Below are positions 8,592 through 18,445 of a DNA stretch of 64,000 nucleotides, piece after piece. Under the pieces are notes generated by a model. The model was not told the origin of the DNA. It ran no database searches and worked only from the letters and a program-made list of their open reading frames with translations. Every line of letters begins with the position of its first letter. Positions within the stretch are counted from its first letter, which is position 1. Origin of the DNA: Virgibacillus salexigens (GTDB taxonomy: Bacteria > Bacillota > Bacilli > Bacillales > Amphibacillaceae); assembly GCF_014905415.1 (NCBI RefSeq), contig NZ_BNEO01000002.1, forward strand, positions 992,001 to 1,056,000. The letters are read 5' to 3'. The position numbers and the translations under genes are program-made.

Positions 8592-9503
8592 TTAATTATT
8601 TTTTGCAACAGACATGTAAGCATACCATAGATTTAAGAGAACAGCTCTACTTTGTAAATAATCTCCCTTTTCATTTTCCGATATTGCAGTTTCTATTTCC
8701 GTTTTTAACCCATCAAGTTTGTTTCCCTCTTGTGGATACTTATCCAAAAGCTCTTGCCATGTTTTTGTTTGGAAGCCTTCAGTTTCTAGATCTGCTTTCC
8801 ATATGTCTGTAAATGACTTGATCCAATCACTTTCACTTTGTGTTAGATTAACTTCAAAACTATCCGTTGACCAATTTTTTACATAAATATCCATATCGGC
8901 AGCAGCCAGGCTTTTATTCAATTGATCAGCCTCGTTCTCACTAGCAACGGCAGCAATTAATAAAAAGTATTTTCCCTCTCTTTCCCAGGTCATGGTGGGA
9001 ATCCCATTGTCCTTATAGTTAGTAGCCCATGTTTCAGCATTTGCCTTTTCAGAGAACACGCCTCCCTGTAATACAAATGCTTGAAGTCCATGAATGGTTG
9101 TGGCCGTTCCTTGACTTTCATTTTCTTCCTGGTCTTTATTATCGACAGCTGGTATACTTGCACTTCCATTTGCTTGACCGCTATCCTCTATAGTAACAAA
9201 CATTTTAAGCATCATTATCCCTAAAAATGAACCAATTACTAGGGCAGAAAGGATTGCAATAATAACTGGTTTCCATTTCTTTACTTTCTGCTTTAAGGAT
9301 TCAAATCGTGCAGCTTGTATTTTGGTCAATCTAGTATAAGCAGGTATTTCACCTTCATCATCTGAAACTGTAGCTGCTTCTTGTTTTTTTCCAGGGGAAT
9401 CAGATGTCGGAATTGAATCCTGTGTTTCTTGCTTGTTTATATAGAGTTTTACTTGCTTACCATTTTCCCAGACTGTTATTTTTCGCTTGTCCTTATTTTC
9501 CAC
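8592..9503 (-). CDS. spoIIB: Stage II sporulation protein B-like, SPOR domain
   Basis: 303 residues from a GTG start (9501-9503, GGGAGG upstream). It has a charged cytoplasmic N-terminus, one transmembrane segment near residues 78-102 (PVIIAILSALVIGSFLGIMM), a linker, then a SPOR-like domain (about 135-205: FVLQGGVFSEKANAETW, KYFLLIAAVASENEAD). SpoIIB binds denuded septal peptidoglycan and assists septal thinning during engulfment. The gene lies between folC and radC as in B. subtilis. Similarity outside the SPOR region is low, so synteny supports the name. Confidence 0.85.
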   Translation of the reverse strand: MENKDKRKITVWENGKQVKLYINKQETQDSIPTSDSPGKKQEAATVSDDEGEIPAYTRLTKIQAARFESLKQKVKKWKPVIIAILSALVIGSFLGIMMLKMFVTIEDSGQANGSASIPAVDNKDQEENESQGTATTIHGLQAFVLQGGVFSEKANAETWATNYKDNGIPTMTWEREGKYFLLIAAVASENEADQLNKSLAAADMDIYVKNWSTDSFEVNLTQSESDWIKSFTDIWKADLETEGFQTKTWQELLDKYPQEGNKLDGLKTEIETAISENEKGDYLQSRAVLLNLWYAYMSVAKNN

Positions 9504-9609
9504 TACCTTTCTTTCCTCCCCGCACTAGATTTATGTTAAACTCTAGCACAGCAAGGTTAAAAAGTAAGACGAAATCTGTCATCTTACTAAAGAATCGTTC
9601 AACATATAT

Positions 9610-10890
9610 TTATCTTTTATTAACATTCATGTAGTCACGTACGAACGAAATAAAATGTAATGAACCAGTTATAAAATATACAGTGTTTGGGTTTACCATC
9701 TTATTGACTGCTTTTTGCCAATTTGGTTCAACTATCATTTCACCTCCATATTGTTGCATTTCTGTAACACTGGCAGCTCTCGGGTGATTGAAAGTTGTCA
9801 AGGTGATCGAAGTAAATCTACCTTGTAATTGGTGAAGCATATTTTCTAAGTCTTTATCTTTAAAGACAGCAAACAATAACGCACGATCCATATACTTATA
9901 GTTGCTCTCCATTGTTTCCAGAAAACGAGAGATTCCGGCTGGATTATGTGCACCATCAACAATAATTAATGGGTGATTCTGAACAATTTCAAACCTTCCA
10001 ATCAGCTTCACCCGACAAAAAGCAGATTGAACTTTGGATATAACCAAATGAAATCCAGCTCTGGTCAGTAATTGAAGTGCCATCATAGCAATGGAGGCAT
10101 TATCCTTTTGATGTTCCCCAGGCATATTAATGGTTAAGTCATAAGGCATTGCTGGTGATTGCATCCACGTTATGCTATTTCCTTGTAATGCGTGATATGT
10201 AAAATTACTGCCAAGTCGATATATAGGTGCTTGTTTTGCAGTTGCCTCCTTCTTGACAATTTCTGTCGCTTCTTGGCATAGTTCCCCAGTTATGACTGGA
10301 GTACCTGATTTTATTATACCAGCCTTGTGGGAGGCAATTTCGGAAATGGTATCCCCTAAAAAAGCAGTATGATCTTTAGCGATATTTGTTATAATGGACA
10401 GGATAGGTAGAATGCAATTCGTTGTATCTTCCCTGCCTCCCATTCCAGCTTCTATTATGGCTATATCTGTCCGATCTACAAAATAAAAAAGAGCAATAGC
10501 AGTAATGATTTCAAATTCACTAGGATGTAACTCCATATCATCCAATTGTAAGATGGCTGGATAGATTTCGGACCAGATATCCAAAATTAAATGCTCAGGG
10601 ATAGGCTCGTCATTCAGAAAAACATGCCCTCTTAACCCTGTTAAACTAGGGGATGTAAACATACCTACCTGATAATTATTTGCAATTAAACCTTGTTTCA
10701 CAAATTCTGCTGTAGAACCTTTTCCATTCGTACCTGCTATGTGGATAGTTGTTAGTTTTTCCTGGGGCCTTCCTAAAAGATTAAGTATCTTTTCCATACG
10801 TTGAAGCCCCGGCTTAATTCCCAATTGTCTACGATTTTTTATAAAACTTTCTATTTGATTCATTTGTTGAAACAACTTACAGCACCACAC
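9610..10890 (-). CDS. folC: Folylpolyglutamate synthase / dihydrofolate synthase
   Basis: Up to 426 residues. Mur-ligase-fold ATP site HIAGTNGKGSTAEF near residue 56, then EAGMGGREDTTN near 147, and the C-terminal domain motif IIVDGAHNPAGISRFLE. It adds glutamate to folates in the cytoplasm. The start is uncertain: GTG at 10888-10890 and ATG at 10861-10863 (MNQIESFIKN) are both possible, and neither has a strong ribosome binding site. The shorter form fits the family length better. Confidence 0.95.
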   Translation of the reverse strand: MWCCKLFQQMNQIESFIKNRRQLGIKPGLQRMEKILNLLGRPQEKLTTIHIAGTNGKGSTAEFVKQGLIANNYQVGMFTSPSLTGLRGHVFLNDEPIPEHLILDIWSEIYPAILQLDDMELHPSEFEIITAIALFYFVDRTDIAIIEAGMGGREDTTNCILPILSIITNIAKDHTAFLGDTISEIASHKAGIIKSGTPVITGELCQEATEIVKKEATAKQAPIYRLGSNFTYHALQGNSITWMQSPAMPYDLTINMPGEHQKDNASIAMMALQLLTRAGFHLVISKVQSAFCRVKLIGRFEIVQNHPLIIVDGAHNPAGISRFLETMESNYKYMDRALLFAVFKDKDLENMLHQLQGRFTSITLTTFNHPRAASVTEMQQYGGEMIVEPNWQKAVNKMVNPNTVYFITGSLHFISFVRDYMNVNKR

Positions 10891-10936
10891 TTATCGTTTA
10901 ATTTTCCTATTTAGTATATCAGAAAGGACAGAAGCA

Positions 10937-11845
10937 ATGCAGTTACACGGTTGGATTATTTATAATGGAAGTTTACCAGGAAAAAAATTTATTGATTTTG
11001 CTGAATGGATTCAAGCAGCTGCTATTCATAAAGGAGGTACTGCATCCATTTATAAGAATACTGAGTTGCTTGCGTATCTTGGCGAAGGAAATTTAGAAAT
11101 CCTACATCTCCAACATAGAAAAGCACCTGATTATATCGTATTCGCAGATAAAGACATCTATTTAGCAAAACAATTAGAAAAGATAGGAATGCGTGTATTT
11201 AATAGTGCCGAAGCAATTTCCATTAGTGATGATAAAATTGCCAGCTATCAGCAACTGGCAGCTAACAATTTGCCGATCCCTAAAACATTGATAGCACCTA
11301 AATCATTTACGCAGGGGGAACCAGATATGGATGTCATGAAACAAGCCATTCAATTATTTAGTTTCCCAATGATTGTTAAAGAAGCATTTGGTTCATTCGG
11401 GCAACAGGTTTACTTTATACAAACAGAAGCTGAGTTAAGGATAAAGCTTGCCGAACTAGAAGGGAAGCCATATATGTTCCAAGAATTCATAGCAACAAGT
11501 TATGGTCAAGACTTGCGGCTTCATGTGGTTGGTGACCAGGTTGTTGCTTCCATGAAGCGTCAAGCTGATAATGATTTTCGGGCAAATGTCTCCGCTGGTG
11601 GTAAAATGGAAGCCTATACCCCGACAATTGATGAGCAAGAATTAGCAATTGCTGCTACGAAAGCAATAGGGGCAGACTTCGCTGGAGTTGATTTATTGTT
11701 CGGACCTGACCAAACCCCGATTGTATGCGAAATCAATTCGAATGCCCACATTCGTAATATGTTTGATTGTACTGGAATTAATGTGGCTGATGATATGATT
11801 GATTATATTTATCAGCAATTAACTGATTTTCAAAAAGGAGAATAA
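10937..11845 (+). CDS. RimK-like ATP-grasp ligase, first of a tandem pair
   Basis: 302 residues. The C-terminal ATP-grasp domain (about 95-295) shows a phosphate-binding loop in MIVKEAFGSFGQQVY, the DLRLHVVGDQVVASMKRQ segment, the ANVSAGGKME loop and the metal-binding end VCEINSNAHIRNM. This resembles RimK/LysX-type amide ligases that join amino acids to a carboxylate through an acyl phosphate. The N-terminal 90 residues would form the pre-ATP-grasp domain. Two bases separate it from a paralogue. It is divergent from folC. The substrate is unknown. Confidence 0.85.
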   Translation: MQLHGWIIYNGSLPGKKFIDFAEWIQAAAIHKGGTASIYKNTELLAYLGEGNLEILHLQHRKAPDYIVFADKDIYLAKQLEKIGMRVFNSAEAISISDDKIASYQQLAANNLPIPKTLIAPKSFTQGEPDMDVMKQAIQLFSFPMIVKEAFGSFGQQVYFIQTEAELRIKLAELEGKPYMFQEFIATSYGQDLRLHVVGDQVVASMKRQADNDFRANVSAGGKMEAYTPTIDEQELAIAATKAIGADFAGVDLLFGPDQTPIVCEINSNAHIRNMFDCTGINVADDMIDYIYQQLTDFQKGE

Positions 11846-11847
11846 CA

Positions 11848-12717
11848 TTGCTTAAAGGTTGGATCGTTTACAGCAAGAAAGACTTCAGAGGAAACCAATC
11901 CTATATTAATTGGTTTATCAAAGAAGCTGCTCGACAATCACTTCAATTACAACTTGTAATTCGAGAAAACATTACAATCGGTATTGAAAATAATCAACGA
12001 AGAGTTTACTTCAACGGTGAGATGATAACGGATTTAGACTTCGCTATTGTTCGCACGATTGATCCCATGTTGAGCACTCATTTGGAAGCATGTAATATCA
12101 TCGTCTTTAATTCTGCTTATGTTTCCAGAGTTTGTAATGATAAGGCTCTTACTCATCATATTGTTCAACAATTGAATATTCCGATGGTAGATACCATCTA
12201 TTCCAAAAAAGAGCAGCTCTCTTCTCACCCACCTTTACCTTATCCGTTTATTATTAAGGAAACCTCCGGGAGAAGTGGAAAACAGGTTTACTACATTGCA
12301 GATAAGCAAAGCTACCTAAGATGTCAACAGTTACTTCGCACTACTAATCTTGTTATTCAATCTTGTCATGTGCAAATGGGAAAGGATTTACGTGTCTTTG
12401 TAGTTGGGAAAAAAATTGTCGCAGCTGTATTACGACAGAATGATACAGATTTTCGGGCCAATTTTAAATTGGGAGGCTCAGCAACATTATATAAATTGAA
12501 TAATGAAGAACGATGCCTGATTAAGAAAATAGTCGAATACTTTGATTTTGGAATGGTAGGGATAGACTTTTTAATTGATTATGATGGGAATCTGTTATTT
12601 AATGAAATTGAGGATATTGTCGGTTCTCGAACATTAAGTAATTCAAGTGATATAAATATTCTTCGTATTTATGTAGACCATATAAGTGAGAAGTTAAAAA
12701 GAAGGAAACTGCTCTAA
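11848..12717 (+). CDS. RimK-like ATP-grasp ligase, second of a tandem pair
   Basis: 289 residues from TTG (11848-11850) with AAAGGAG seven bases upstream. Same architecture as the preceding gene: a shared MLKGWIVYSKKDFRGN-type start, FIIKETSGRSGKQVYY, DLRVFVVGKKIVAAVLRQ, the RANFKLGGSA loop and an FNEIEDIVGSRTL end. In the metal-binding segment the first copy has EINSN and this copy EIEDI, so the last metal ligand (Asn) is replaced and activity or specificity may differ. The gene end overlaps the stem of a shared terminator. Confidence 0.83.
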   Translation: MLKGWIVYSKKDFRGNQSYINWFIKEAARQSLQLQLVIRENITIGIENNQRRVYFNGEMITDLDFAIVRTIDPMLSTHLEACNIIVFNSAYVSRVCNDKALTHHIVQQLNIPMVDTIYSKKEQLSSHPPLPYPFIIKETSGRSGKQVYYIADKQSYLRCQQLLRTTNLVIQSCHVQMGKDLRVFVVGKKIVAAVLRQNDTDFRANFKLGGSATLYKLNNEERCLIKKIVEYFDFGMVGIDFLIDYDGNLLFNEIEDIVGSRTLSNSSDINILRIYVDHISEKLKRRKLL

Positions 12718-12740
12718 TGATAGACAGTTCCCTTCTTTTT
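12701..12740. terminator. Bidirectional terminator between the ATP-grasp pair and valS
   Basis: The stem GAAGGAAACTG / CAGTTCCCTTC has T-rich flanks on both strands (CTTTTTATT on plus, TTTTTAACTT on minus). The convergent ATP-grasp operon and valS share it, and its 5' arm lies in the last codons of the second ligase. Confidence 0.85.
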
Positions 12741-12741
12741 A

Positions 12742-15390
12742 TTATCCCCTCAGTTCTTCCAATCTAGCTTTTACCTTCGCCTGTTTATCTAGATAATCTC
12801 GCTCTTTTTGTTTCTCTTCCTCCACAACGGCCTGTGGTGCTTTATTAACAAAACCTTGATTTGCAAGCTTTTTCTTGACGCGTTCAACTTCTTTATTCCA
12901 CTTCGTTAATTCTTTCTCTAGCCGCGCAATTTCTTTATCAAAATCAATTAACCCTTCTAGTGGGAAAAATAATTCAGCACCTGTTACAACCGCAGTCATT
13001 GCTTTATCAGGCACATTTACCGTAGTAGCAATCGTACATTCACTCGTATTACAGAAACGCTCCAGATAATCGCGATGTGTTTTCAATTCATTAATTACAT
13101 CTTGGTTCTCAGCTTGAATTAATAATTTTATTTGTTTCGACATTGGGGTATCAACTTCTGCTCGAATATTACGCACAGATTTAATAATCGATACAAGTCG
13201 TTTCATTTCTTGCGAAGCTTTCTCATCATGAAATGCATGATTTACTTGCGGCCAATTTGCTACTGTAATGGACGACCCTTGATGAGGTAATTGTTGCCAA
13301 ATTTCTTCCGTTATAAATGGCATATATGGATGTAACATACGCATGGTTTGATCTAGTACATAAGCGAGAACAGAGCGAGTTGTTTTCTTTTTCAACTCAT
13401 CATCACCGTACAGCGGTAATTTCGCCATTTCTATATACCAATCACATAATTCATCCCAAATAAAGTTGTAAAGATAACGTCCTGCTTCGCCAAATTCATA
13501 TTTATCCGTATTTTTAGTAACTTGTTCAATCGTCTCATTCAATCGTGTTAATATCCATTTATCAGCAAGTGATTTTTCACCAGTTAAATCAATATCTTCA
13601 TAGCTAAACCCTTCCAAATTCATAATCGAAAAACGAGATGCATTCCAAACCTTATTGGCAAAATTCCATGTGGATTCTACCTTTTCCCAGTGGAAGCGTA
13701 AATCCTGACCTGGTGTTGACCCAGTTAATAAGAAATAGCGTAAGGAATCAGCACCATACTTATCTATGACATCCATAGGATCGACACCATTGCCAAGTGA
13801 CTTACTCATTTTTCGACCTTCTGCATCACGAATAAGTCCGTGAATTAATACATCATTAAAAGGTTTACGCCCCGTAAAGTGCTTCGATTGAAAGATCATC
13901 CGGGCAACCCAGAAGAAAATAATGTCATAACCTGTAACTAGTACCCCTGTAGGAAAATAGCGTTGAAAATCTTCACTAGCTGTATTCGGCCAACCCATTG
14001 TAGAAAATGGCCATAATGCGGATGAGAACCAAGTATCTAAGACATCTTCATCCTGTTCCCAATTTTCTATATCTTCTGGTGCCTCCTTGCCAACATGAAT
14101 TTCATTTGTTTCTTTATGATACCAAGCTGGAATTCGATGTCCCCACCAGAGTTGACGAGAAATACACCAATCTCGAATATTTTCCATCCAATTCAAGTAC
14201 GTTCGCTCAAATCGTTGTGGAACAAAATTAACCTTATCTTCTTGATGTTGTAACGCAATCGCGGCATCAGCTAACGGCTGCATATTAACAAACCATTGAG
14301 TCGAAAGATATGGTTCGACCACGGCTCCACTTCTCTCCGAATGGCCTACTTGGTGCGTATGATCTTCAATTTCAAACAGAATGCCTTGATCTTGTAAATC
14401 CTTTACAATCTGTTTCCGGCAATCAAAACGATCCATGCCTGCATAGGACCCAGCATTATCATTCATCGTTCCGTCCTCGTTCATAATTAGAACTCTTTCC
14501 AAATTATGGCGATTACCGATCTCAAAATCATTCGGATCATGCGCAGGTGTTATTTTCACAGCACCTGAACCAAATTCCATATCTACATATTCATCAGCAA
14601 CGATCTCAATTTCCCTGCCAACGATTGGTAATATAACTTTTTTTCCAATTAAATCAGCATAACGATCATCTTTTGGGTGAACGGCTACTGCAGTATCACC
14701 TAGCATCGTCTCTGGACGTGTTGTTGCAATTTCAATTGTTTCTTTACTACCCTTTATCGGATAGCGCATATGATAGAATTTTCCATTTACTTCTTCATAA
14801 ATAACTTCAATATCCGATAATGCTGTTTTCGTTTGAGGATCCCAATTAATAATATATTCTCCGCGATAGATAAGCCCTTCTTCATAAAGCTTTACAAACA
14901 CTTCTTTCACAGCATCTGATAAGCCATCATCCAACGTGAAACGTTCACGGGAGTAATCTAAGCCAAGACCTAATTTTTCCCATTGGGAACGAATAAAATC
15001 AGCATATTCCCCTTTCCATTCCCAAGCTTTTTCTAAAAATTTATCTCTACCTAATTCGTACCTGCTCGTACCGTGTTCTTTCAGTTTTGCCTCTACTTTT
15101 GCTTGGGTTGCAATTCCAGCATGATCCATTCCTGGCAGCCATAGCACATCATATCCTTGCATTCGTTTCATACGAGAAATTGTATCTTGCATCGTTGTAT
15201 CCCATGCATGACCAAGGTGTAACCGTCCGGTTACATTTGGTGGTGGTATTACAATTGCATATGGTTCCTGGTCTGGATCATTGCTTGCTTGAAAGTATTT
15301 GCCTTCCAACCAAAATTGATACCTGCCTTGTTCTACTTCCTGCGGGTTATATTTTGCTGACATGGAAGTAGATTTCTTTTGTTCACTCAT
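12742..15390 (-). CDS. valS: Valyl-tRNA synthetase
   Basis: 882 residues, full length for class Ia ValRS. Signature motifs are [10 protein letters not shown] (HIGH) near residue 56 and [11 protein letters not shown] (KMSKS) near 527. The editing CP1 domain lies between them, and the C-terminal coiled-coil arm ([20 protein letters not shown]) binds tRNA. It charges tRNA-Val. Expression is governed by the T-box leader upstream. Confidence 0.99.
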   Translation of the reverse strand: MSEQKKSTSMSAKYNPQEVEQGRYQFWLEGKYFQASNDPDQEPYAIVIPPPNVTGRLHLGHAWDTTMQDTISRMKRMQGYDVLWLPGMDHAGIATQAKVEAKLKEHGTSRYELGRDKFLEKAWEWKGEYADFIRSQWEKLGLGLDYSRERFTLDDGLSDAVKEVFVKLYEEGLIYRGEYIINWDPQTKTALSDIEVIYEEVNGKFYHMRYPIKGSKETIEIATTRPETMLGDTAVAVHPKDDRYADLIGKKVILPIVGREIEIVADEYVDMEFGSGAVKITPAHDPNDFEIGNRHNLERVLIMNEDGTMNDNAGSYAGMDRFDCRKQIVKDLQDQGILFEIEDHTHQVGHSERSGAVVEPYLSTQWFVNMQPLADAAIALQHQEDKVNFVPQRFERTYLNWMENIRDWCISRQLWWGHRIPAWYHKETNEIHVGKEAPEDIENWEQDEDVLDTWFSSALWPFSTMGWPNTASEDFQRYFPTGVLVTGYDIIFFWVARMIFQSKHFTGRKPFNDVLIHGLIRDAEGRKMSKSLGNGVDPMDVIDKYGADSLRYFLLTGSTPGQDLRFHWEKVESTWNFANKVWNASRFSIMNLEGFSYEDIDLTGEKSLADKWILTRLNETIEQVTKNTDKYEFGEAGRYLYNFIWDELCDWYIEMAKLPLYGDDELKKKTTRSVLAYVLDQTMRMLHPYMPFITEEIWQQLPHQGSSITVANWPQVNHAFHDEKASQEMKRLVSIIKSVRNIRAEVDTPMSKQIKLLIQAENQDVINELKTHRDYLERFCNTSECTIATTVNVPDKAMTAVVTGAELFFPLEGLIDFDKEIARLEKELTKWNKEVERVKKKLANQGFVNKAPQAVVEEEKQKERDYLDKQAKVKARLEELRG

Positions 15391-15420
15391 ACTAACGCCT
15401 CCTAAAACAAATTAATCAAC

Positions 15421-15715
15421 TAAAAAACCCTTTTCATCCCAATAAAGGACGAAAAGGGTATACTTTCCGTGGTACCACCTTTGTTTGCAAGCTCGGCTTG
15501 AGCAATGCACAACTTCGTTGAATGATAACGGTAATAAACTCCATTACCGGCTTCTTCTAGTAATGCACTATATTTTCATAGCGTATGTTCAAAGAAGCTG
15601 CATCATGGACGACCTTCCATGGTAATATTGCCAAGGAAATTTTCAGCCTGTGATTTCCCTCTCTTTTGGTTATTACCTTGTACTCTTTCCAATCCGCGCA
15701 TTTTTCAAAATCGTT
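15421..15715 (-). promoter_or_regulatory. T-box riboswitch of valS
   Basis: The minus strand carries a T-box leader of about 290 nt: Stem I with an AGTA element near its base, a specifier region reading GGTCGTCC (GTC, a valine codon), the conserved antiterminator element AGGTGGTACCACGGAA (15465-15480), and an intrinsic terminator ACCCTTTTCGTCC / GGGATGAAAAGGGTTTTTTA (15421-15460). Uncharged tRNA-Val pairing with the TGG bulge would favour read-through into valS. The specifier assignment was read by eye. Confidence 0.9.
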
Positions 15716-15732
15716 TTTTAAGGAATAGCTTT

Positions 15733-15761
15733 ATTTTATATATTATGTGTCATTTCGTCAA
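15733..15761 (-). promoter_or_regulatory. Sigma-A promoter of valS
   Basis: On the minus strand -35 TTGACG (15756-15761) is separated by 17 bases from -10 TAAAAT (15733-15738), placing the start of transcription just ahead of the T-box Stem I. Confidence 0.7.
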
Positions 15762-15926
15762 CTATTTCTAAGAGTTTTGCACAAAAACAGGATATCTATA
15801 CATAGTATATATAAAAGGTGTATGCACACAGGTTAGAGACGAATCAAGAACCCCTGCACAGGATGGTTAAACCAATAATGTAATAACTTGAAAGTATCAT
15901 CATTATGAAAAGAGAGGTGAATCCTA

Positions 15927-16115
15927 ATGGCTCGCTACTATCGTTACCGCTTACCACCTTGGGCAAGAACATGCATTATTGTAATTGAAAGAGTTACCTT
16001 ACCCATTTTGGTCTTTCAATTAATCCGTACCCTTTTCTTTCCAACAACGTTTGATGTATTTTTATTAGGACTGTTAGTAGGGTTATTCATTGCTTTTTAT
16101 TTGGAGTGGATTTAA
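15927..16115 (+). CDS. Small hydrophobic membrane protein of unknown function
   Basis: 62 residues with a good ribosome binding site (GAGAGGTG, seven bases from ATG). It has an Arg/Tyr-rich N-terminus (MARYYRYRLPPWAR) and two hydrophobic segments (about 17-36 and 43-60), suggesting a two-pass membrane protein. I do not recognise the family. Its end overlaps the ysxE stop on the other strand by four bases, with no terminator between. It lies between valS and ysxE, where B. subtilis has no such gene. Confidence 0.7.
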   Translation: MARYYRYRLPPWARTCIIVIERVTLPILVFQLIRTLFFPTTFDVFLLGLLVGLFIAFYLEWI

Positions 16116-17125
16116 CTTTCTAAGTCATCAATATCAAACGAATCATACTCTTGCTCAATATAGGCCGACAATTGTAATCCAAATAATATTCTCCTAAATA
16201 CATGCTGCAATGAAACAATTTGTTCAATCATTGTTTCTTTCGAATTACCATGAGCTTCGAGTAATTGAAGATATGGTTGGCAATCTAATAATTGGATGGC
16301 TAACATGTAAAGCTCTTTCTTGGATAATTCATTTTCATTCATATAACTATCAAATGCTTGAATAAATAAATTCGTTGGTGCATCGTACATGCTTGTTTCA
16401 TTTTTAAAGAAAATAGATAAATCCAACGAAGGATATTCGTACATGGCGTCTTCCCAGTTTATAAAAAATATTTGATCTGGTGATGAAAGGATATGTGAAG
16501 CTTGTAAGTTCCCATGACATAGACTATAATTCCATGCTTCATCCTCTTTCTGCTCATATAAAAGTTGATCAATTCTTCGCATTGACTCCTTAAGTGCAAA
16601 ATCAATATCACGATACTGTGTACAAACAAGTAATTCAAAAGGTGACATGTAATGGTTTTTTTCATAGTTTTCAACAAAATGAAGCAGCTTTTTTTGTCTC
16701 TCTTCCGTTTCTTTTTGATAATTTGTAAAACGGTCGATAAATGTTTCATTTGGTATGTTTCGAACTCGTTTGGTTTTAGCATGGATTGTTCCAAGACTTT
16801 GGAATACATCACGTATAGAACTTTCATTAAAGTTAGTTAATGCTTTTCCTCTCCATGGCGTAAGGTAATAAATGCGATCATGATGTTTTTTGTATATATT
16901 TCCTTCCGTTGTTAAATAAACTGGGAGAATCGTATATAAATTCTCTGCATAAGCTTCTCTGAAAACCTTTTCCCACATGGAAACAGTCTGTTCGGATAAG
17001 TCGCTTTGCTTTAATGCATATTGTTGATGACCATCCTGGATTCTAAAGAGGTGACCCGTTTCATGTTCTATGTAAAAAGGTTGAACAGAATAAGCATTTA
17101 ATATTGTTTTTATGGCATCCAACAT
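16112..17125 (-). CDS. ysxE: Spore coat-associated protein YsxE (CotS-family kinase-like)
   Basis: 337 residues from ATG 17123-17125, chosen by AGGTGGTG just upstream. It has an aminoglycoside-phosphotransferase-like fold: an N-lobe with IQDGHQQYALKQ, the catalytic-loop-like YSLCHGNLQASHIL near residue 200, and INWEDAMYEYPSLDLS replacing the DFD motif. The catalytic loop has HGNLQASH, so kinase activity is uncertain. YsxE is a spore-coat protein associated with SpoVID, whose gene lies just upstream as in B. subtilis. Expression is presumably mother-cell specific. Confidence 0.9.
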   Translation of the reverse strand: MLDAIKTILNAYSVQPFYIEHETGHLFRIQDGHQQYALKQSDLSEQTVSMWEKVFREAYAENLYTILPVYLTTEGNIYKKHHDRIYYLTPWRGKALTNFNESSIRDVFQSLGTIHAKTKRVRNIPNETFIDRFTNYQKETEERQKKLLHFVENYEKNHYMSPFELLVCTQYRDIDFALKESMRRIDQLLYEQKEDEAWNYSLCHGNLQASHILSSPDQIFFINWEDAMYEYPSLDLSIFFKNETSMYDAPTNLFIQAFDSYMNENELSKKELYMLAIQLLDCQPYLQLLEAHGNSKETMIEQIVSLQHVFRRILFGLQLSAYIEQEYDSFDIDDLES

Positions 17126-17147
17126 ATCACCACCTAATAACGGAAAA

Positions 17148-17170
17148 CCCCTTGGCTCGATGGCAAGGGG
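17148..17170 (-). terminator. Hairpin between spoVID and ysxE
   Basis: CCCCTTG-CCATCGAGC-CAAGGGG followed by TTTTCC on the minus strand. It lies between the spoVID stop and the ysxE ribosome binding site, so it may attenuate ysxE relative to spoVID rather than fully terminate. Confidence 0.6.
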
Positions 17171-17176
17171 CAGCAT

Positions 17177-18301
17177 TTATTTTTTCTTATGGGGAATATA
17201 TAATAACTGTCCTTCTGAGACATCATAGTCTTCATCTAATTGATTCTGCTTAATTAACTGTAAGGCCGAGATTTGATAACGTTCTGCAATTGAATCAATG
17301 GTATCTTTTTCTTGAACTATGCACAATCTCATTTTTGTATAATTGCTTTCTTCATTTCCCCTAAACATATCAGACAAATAACTGACATCTTTTACAGTTT
17401 CTTCATCATCCGTTCGATCATCAGATCCTTCATACACCTCTGGAGCAGATGTTGTCGACTCTTCTTCCCATTCATCATCAGATAGTTCGTCGATATTCAC
17501 ATCTCCATATTCTGTTGGAGATTCTGCTTCATCTTGTGAAGCAGTACCAAAGAATTCTTTTAGTGTTTTCGACTCCTTGTATTTCCATCTACCATCCGCT
17601 TCATCATAATGAGATTCACTGGATTCTTCAATCGATTCTTCTACTATTGGTTCTTCTATATCATTTGGCTCCAAAGCTTCTGTATTATCTCTTTCTTCTG
17701 TTTCCGATGAAAGCACGGGTAAATCAGACGGCATTATATCTTCGCTATTTACCGTATCAACTTCAGGTTCTTTTAGTTCAAATTGAAAGCTTTCTTCCTC
17801 TTCTCCCAAATTAGAAGAAAACGAATCCTCCGGGGTATTTAAATCTACTTCTTCTCTTTCTGCTACTTCATTTTCATTTACACCATGAATCTCAATTGTA
17901 GAATACAACCGAAATAAGGATGGATTCGGAATTTCATAATCAAATGTTTGGATATACACGCTAACATCATTTAAATCCGTCACACGATTGGCTGGCACAG
18001 AAATTTCCACTGGAAATTGATGAGAAAAAGTCGCAAGTCCATCTCCATTTTCCTCTACTCTTTCAACATAACGTTTCGACTGAAGATTTTCAGCCTCCAA
18101 GGATTCTCCAGTTATTTCTTCGGTTTGCTCGTATTCTCCTTTTAATTCAATAATTCCTCTAATTGAAATATAGTCGTTAAACGAATGTATGGAAATATCC
18201 GGCTCTAAGGAAACACCTCTCATTTCTTGGACTTCCTGTCCCTTTTCAAAATAGAGCGTTTCATTCAGTTCAAAGCTGAATACCGGTCGATCCTTTGACA
18301 A
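17177..18301 (-). CDS. spoVID: Stage VI sporulation protein D, spore coat assembly
   Basis: About 374 residues from TTG (18299-18301) with AAAGGAGG seven bases upstream; an ATG seven codons earlier lies over that site. An N-terminal beta-rich domain (about 1-130, FSFELNETLYFEKGQEV) is followed by a very acidic low-complexity linker (about 150-310) and a C-terminal LysM domain (CIVQEKDTIDSIAERYQISA...LLYIPHKKK). SpoVID drives encasement of the forespore by coat proteins, and its LysM end binds spore surface precursors. Architecture and position match the B. subtilis gene. Confidence 0.94.
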   Translation of the reverse strand: MSKDRPVFSFELNETLYFEKGQEVQEMRGVSLEPDISIHSFNDYISIRGIIELKGEYEQTEEITGESLEAENLQSKRYVERVEENGDGLATFSHQFPVEISVPANRVTDLNDVSVYIQTFDYEIPNPSLFRLYSTIEIHGVNENEVAEREEVDLNTPEDSFSSNLGEEEESFQFELKEPEVDTVNSEDIMPSDLPVLSSETEERDNTEALEPNDIEEPIVEESIEESSESHYDEADGRWKYKESKTLKEFFGTASQDEAESPTEYGDVNIDELSDDEWEEESTTSAPEVYEGSDDRTDDEETVKDVSYLSDMFRGNEESNYTKMRLCIVQEKDTIDSIAERYQISALQLIKQNQLDEDYDVSEGQLLYIPHKKK

Positions 18302-18399
18302 TGCTCTTCCTCCTTTCAACATATATGTGCAATATGATTATATGTCTTAATTATCTATATGAACCCTTTTATACGGATATGCTTTGTTCCATAAAAATA

Positions 18400-18430
18400 T
18401 AAAAAAGAGTTGCTCTCTATGAACAACTCT
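18400..18430 (-). terminator. Terminator of the hem operon
   Basis: The stem AGAGTTG / CAACTCT (18406-18430) with a TTTTTTATATTTTT tail on the minus strand follows hemL and separates the haem operon from spoVID. Confidence 0.88.
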
Positions 18431-18445
18431 CATTCAAATAACAAA

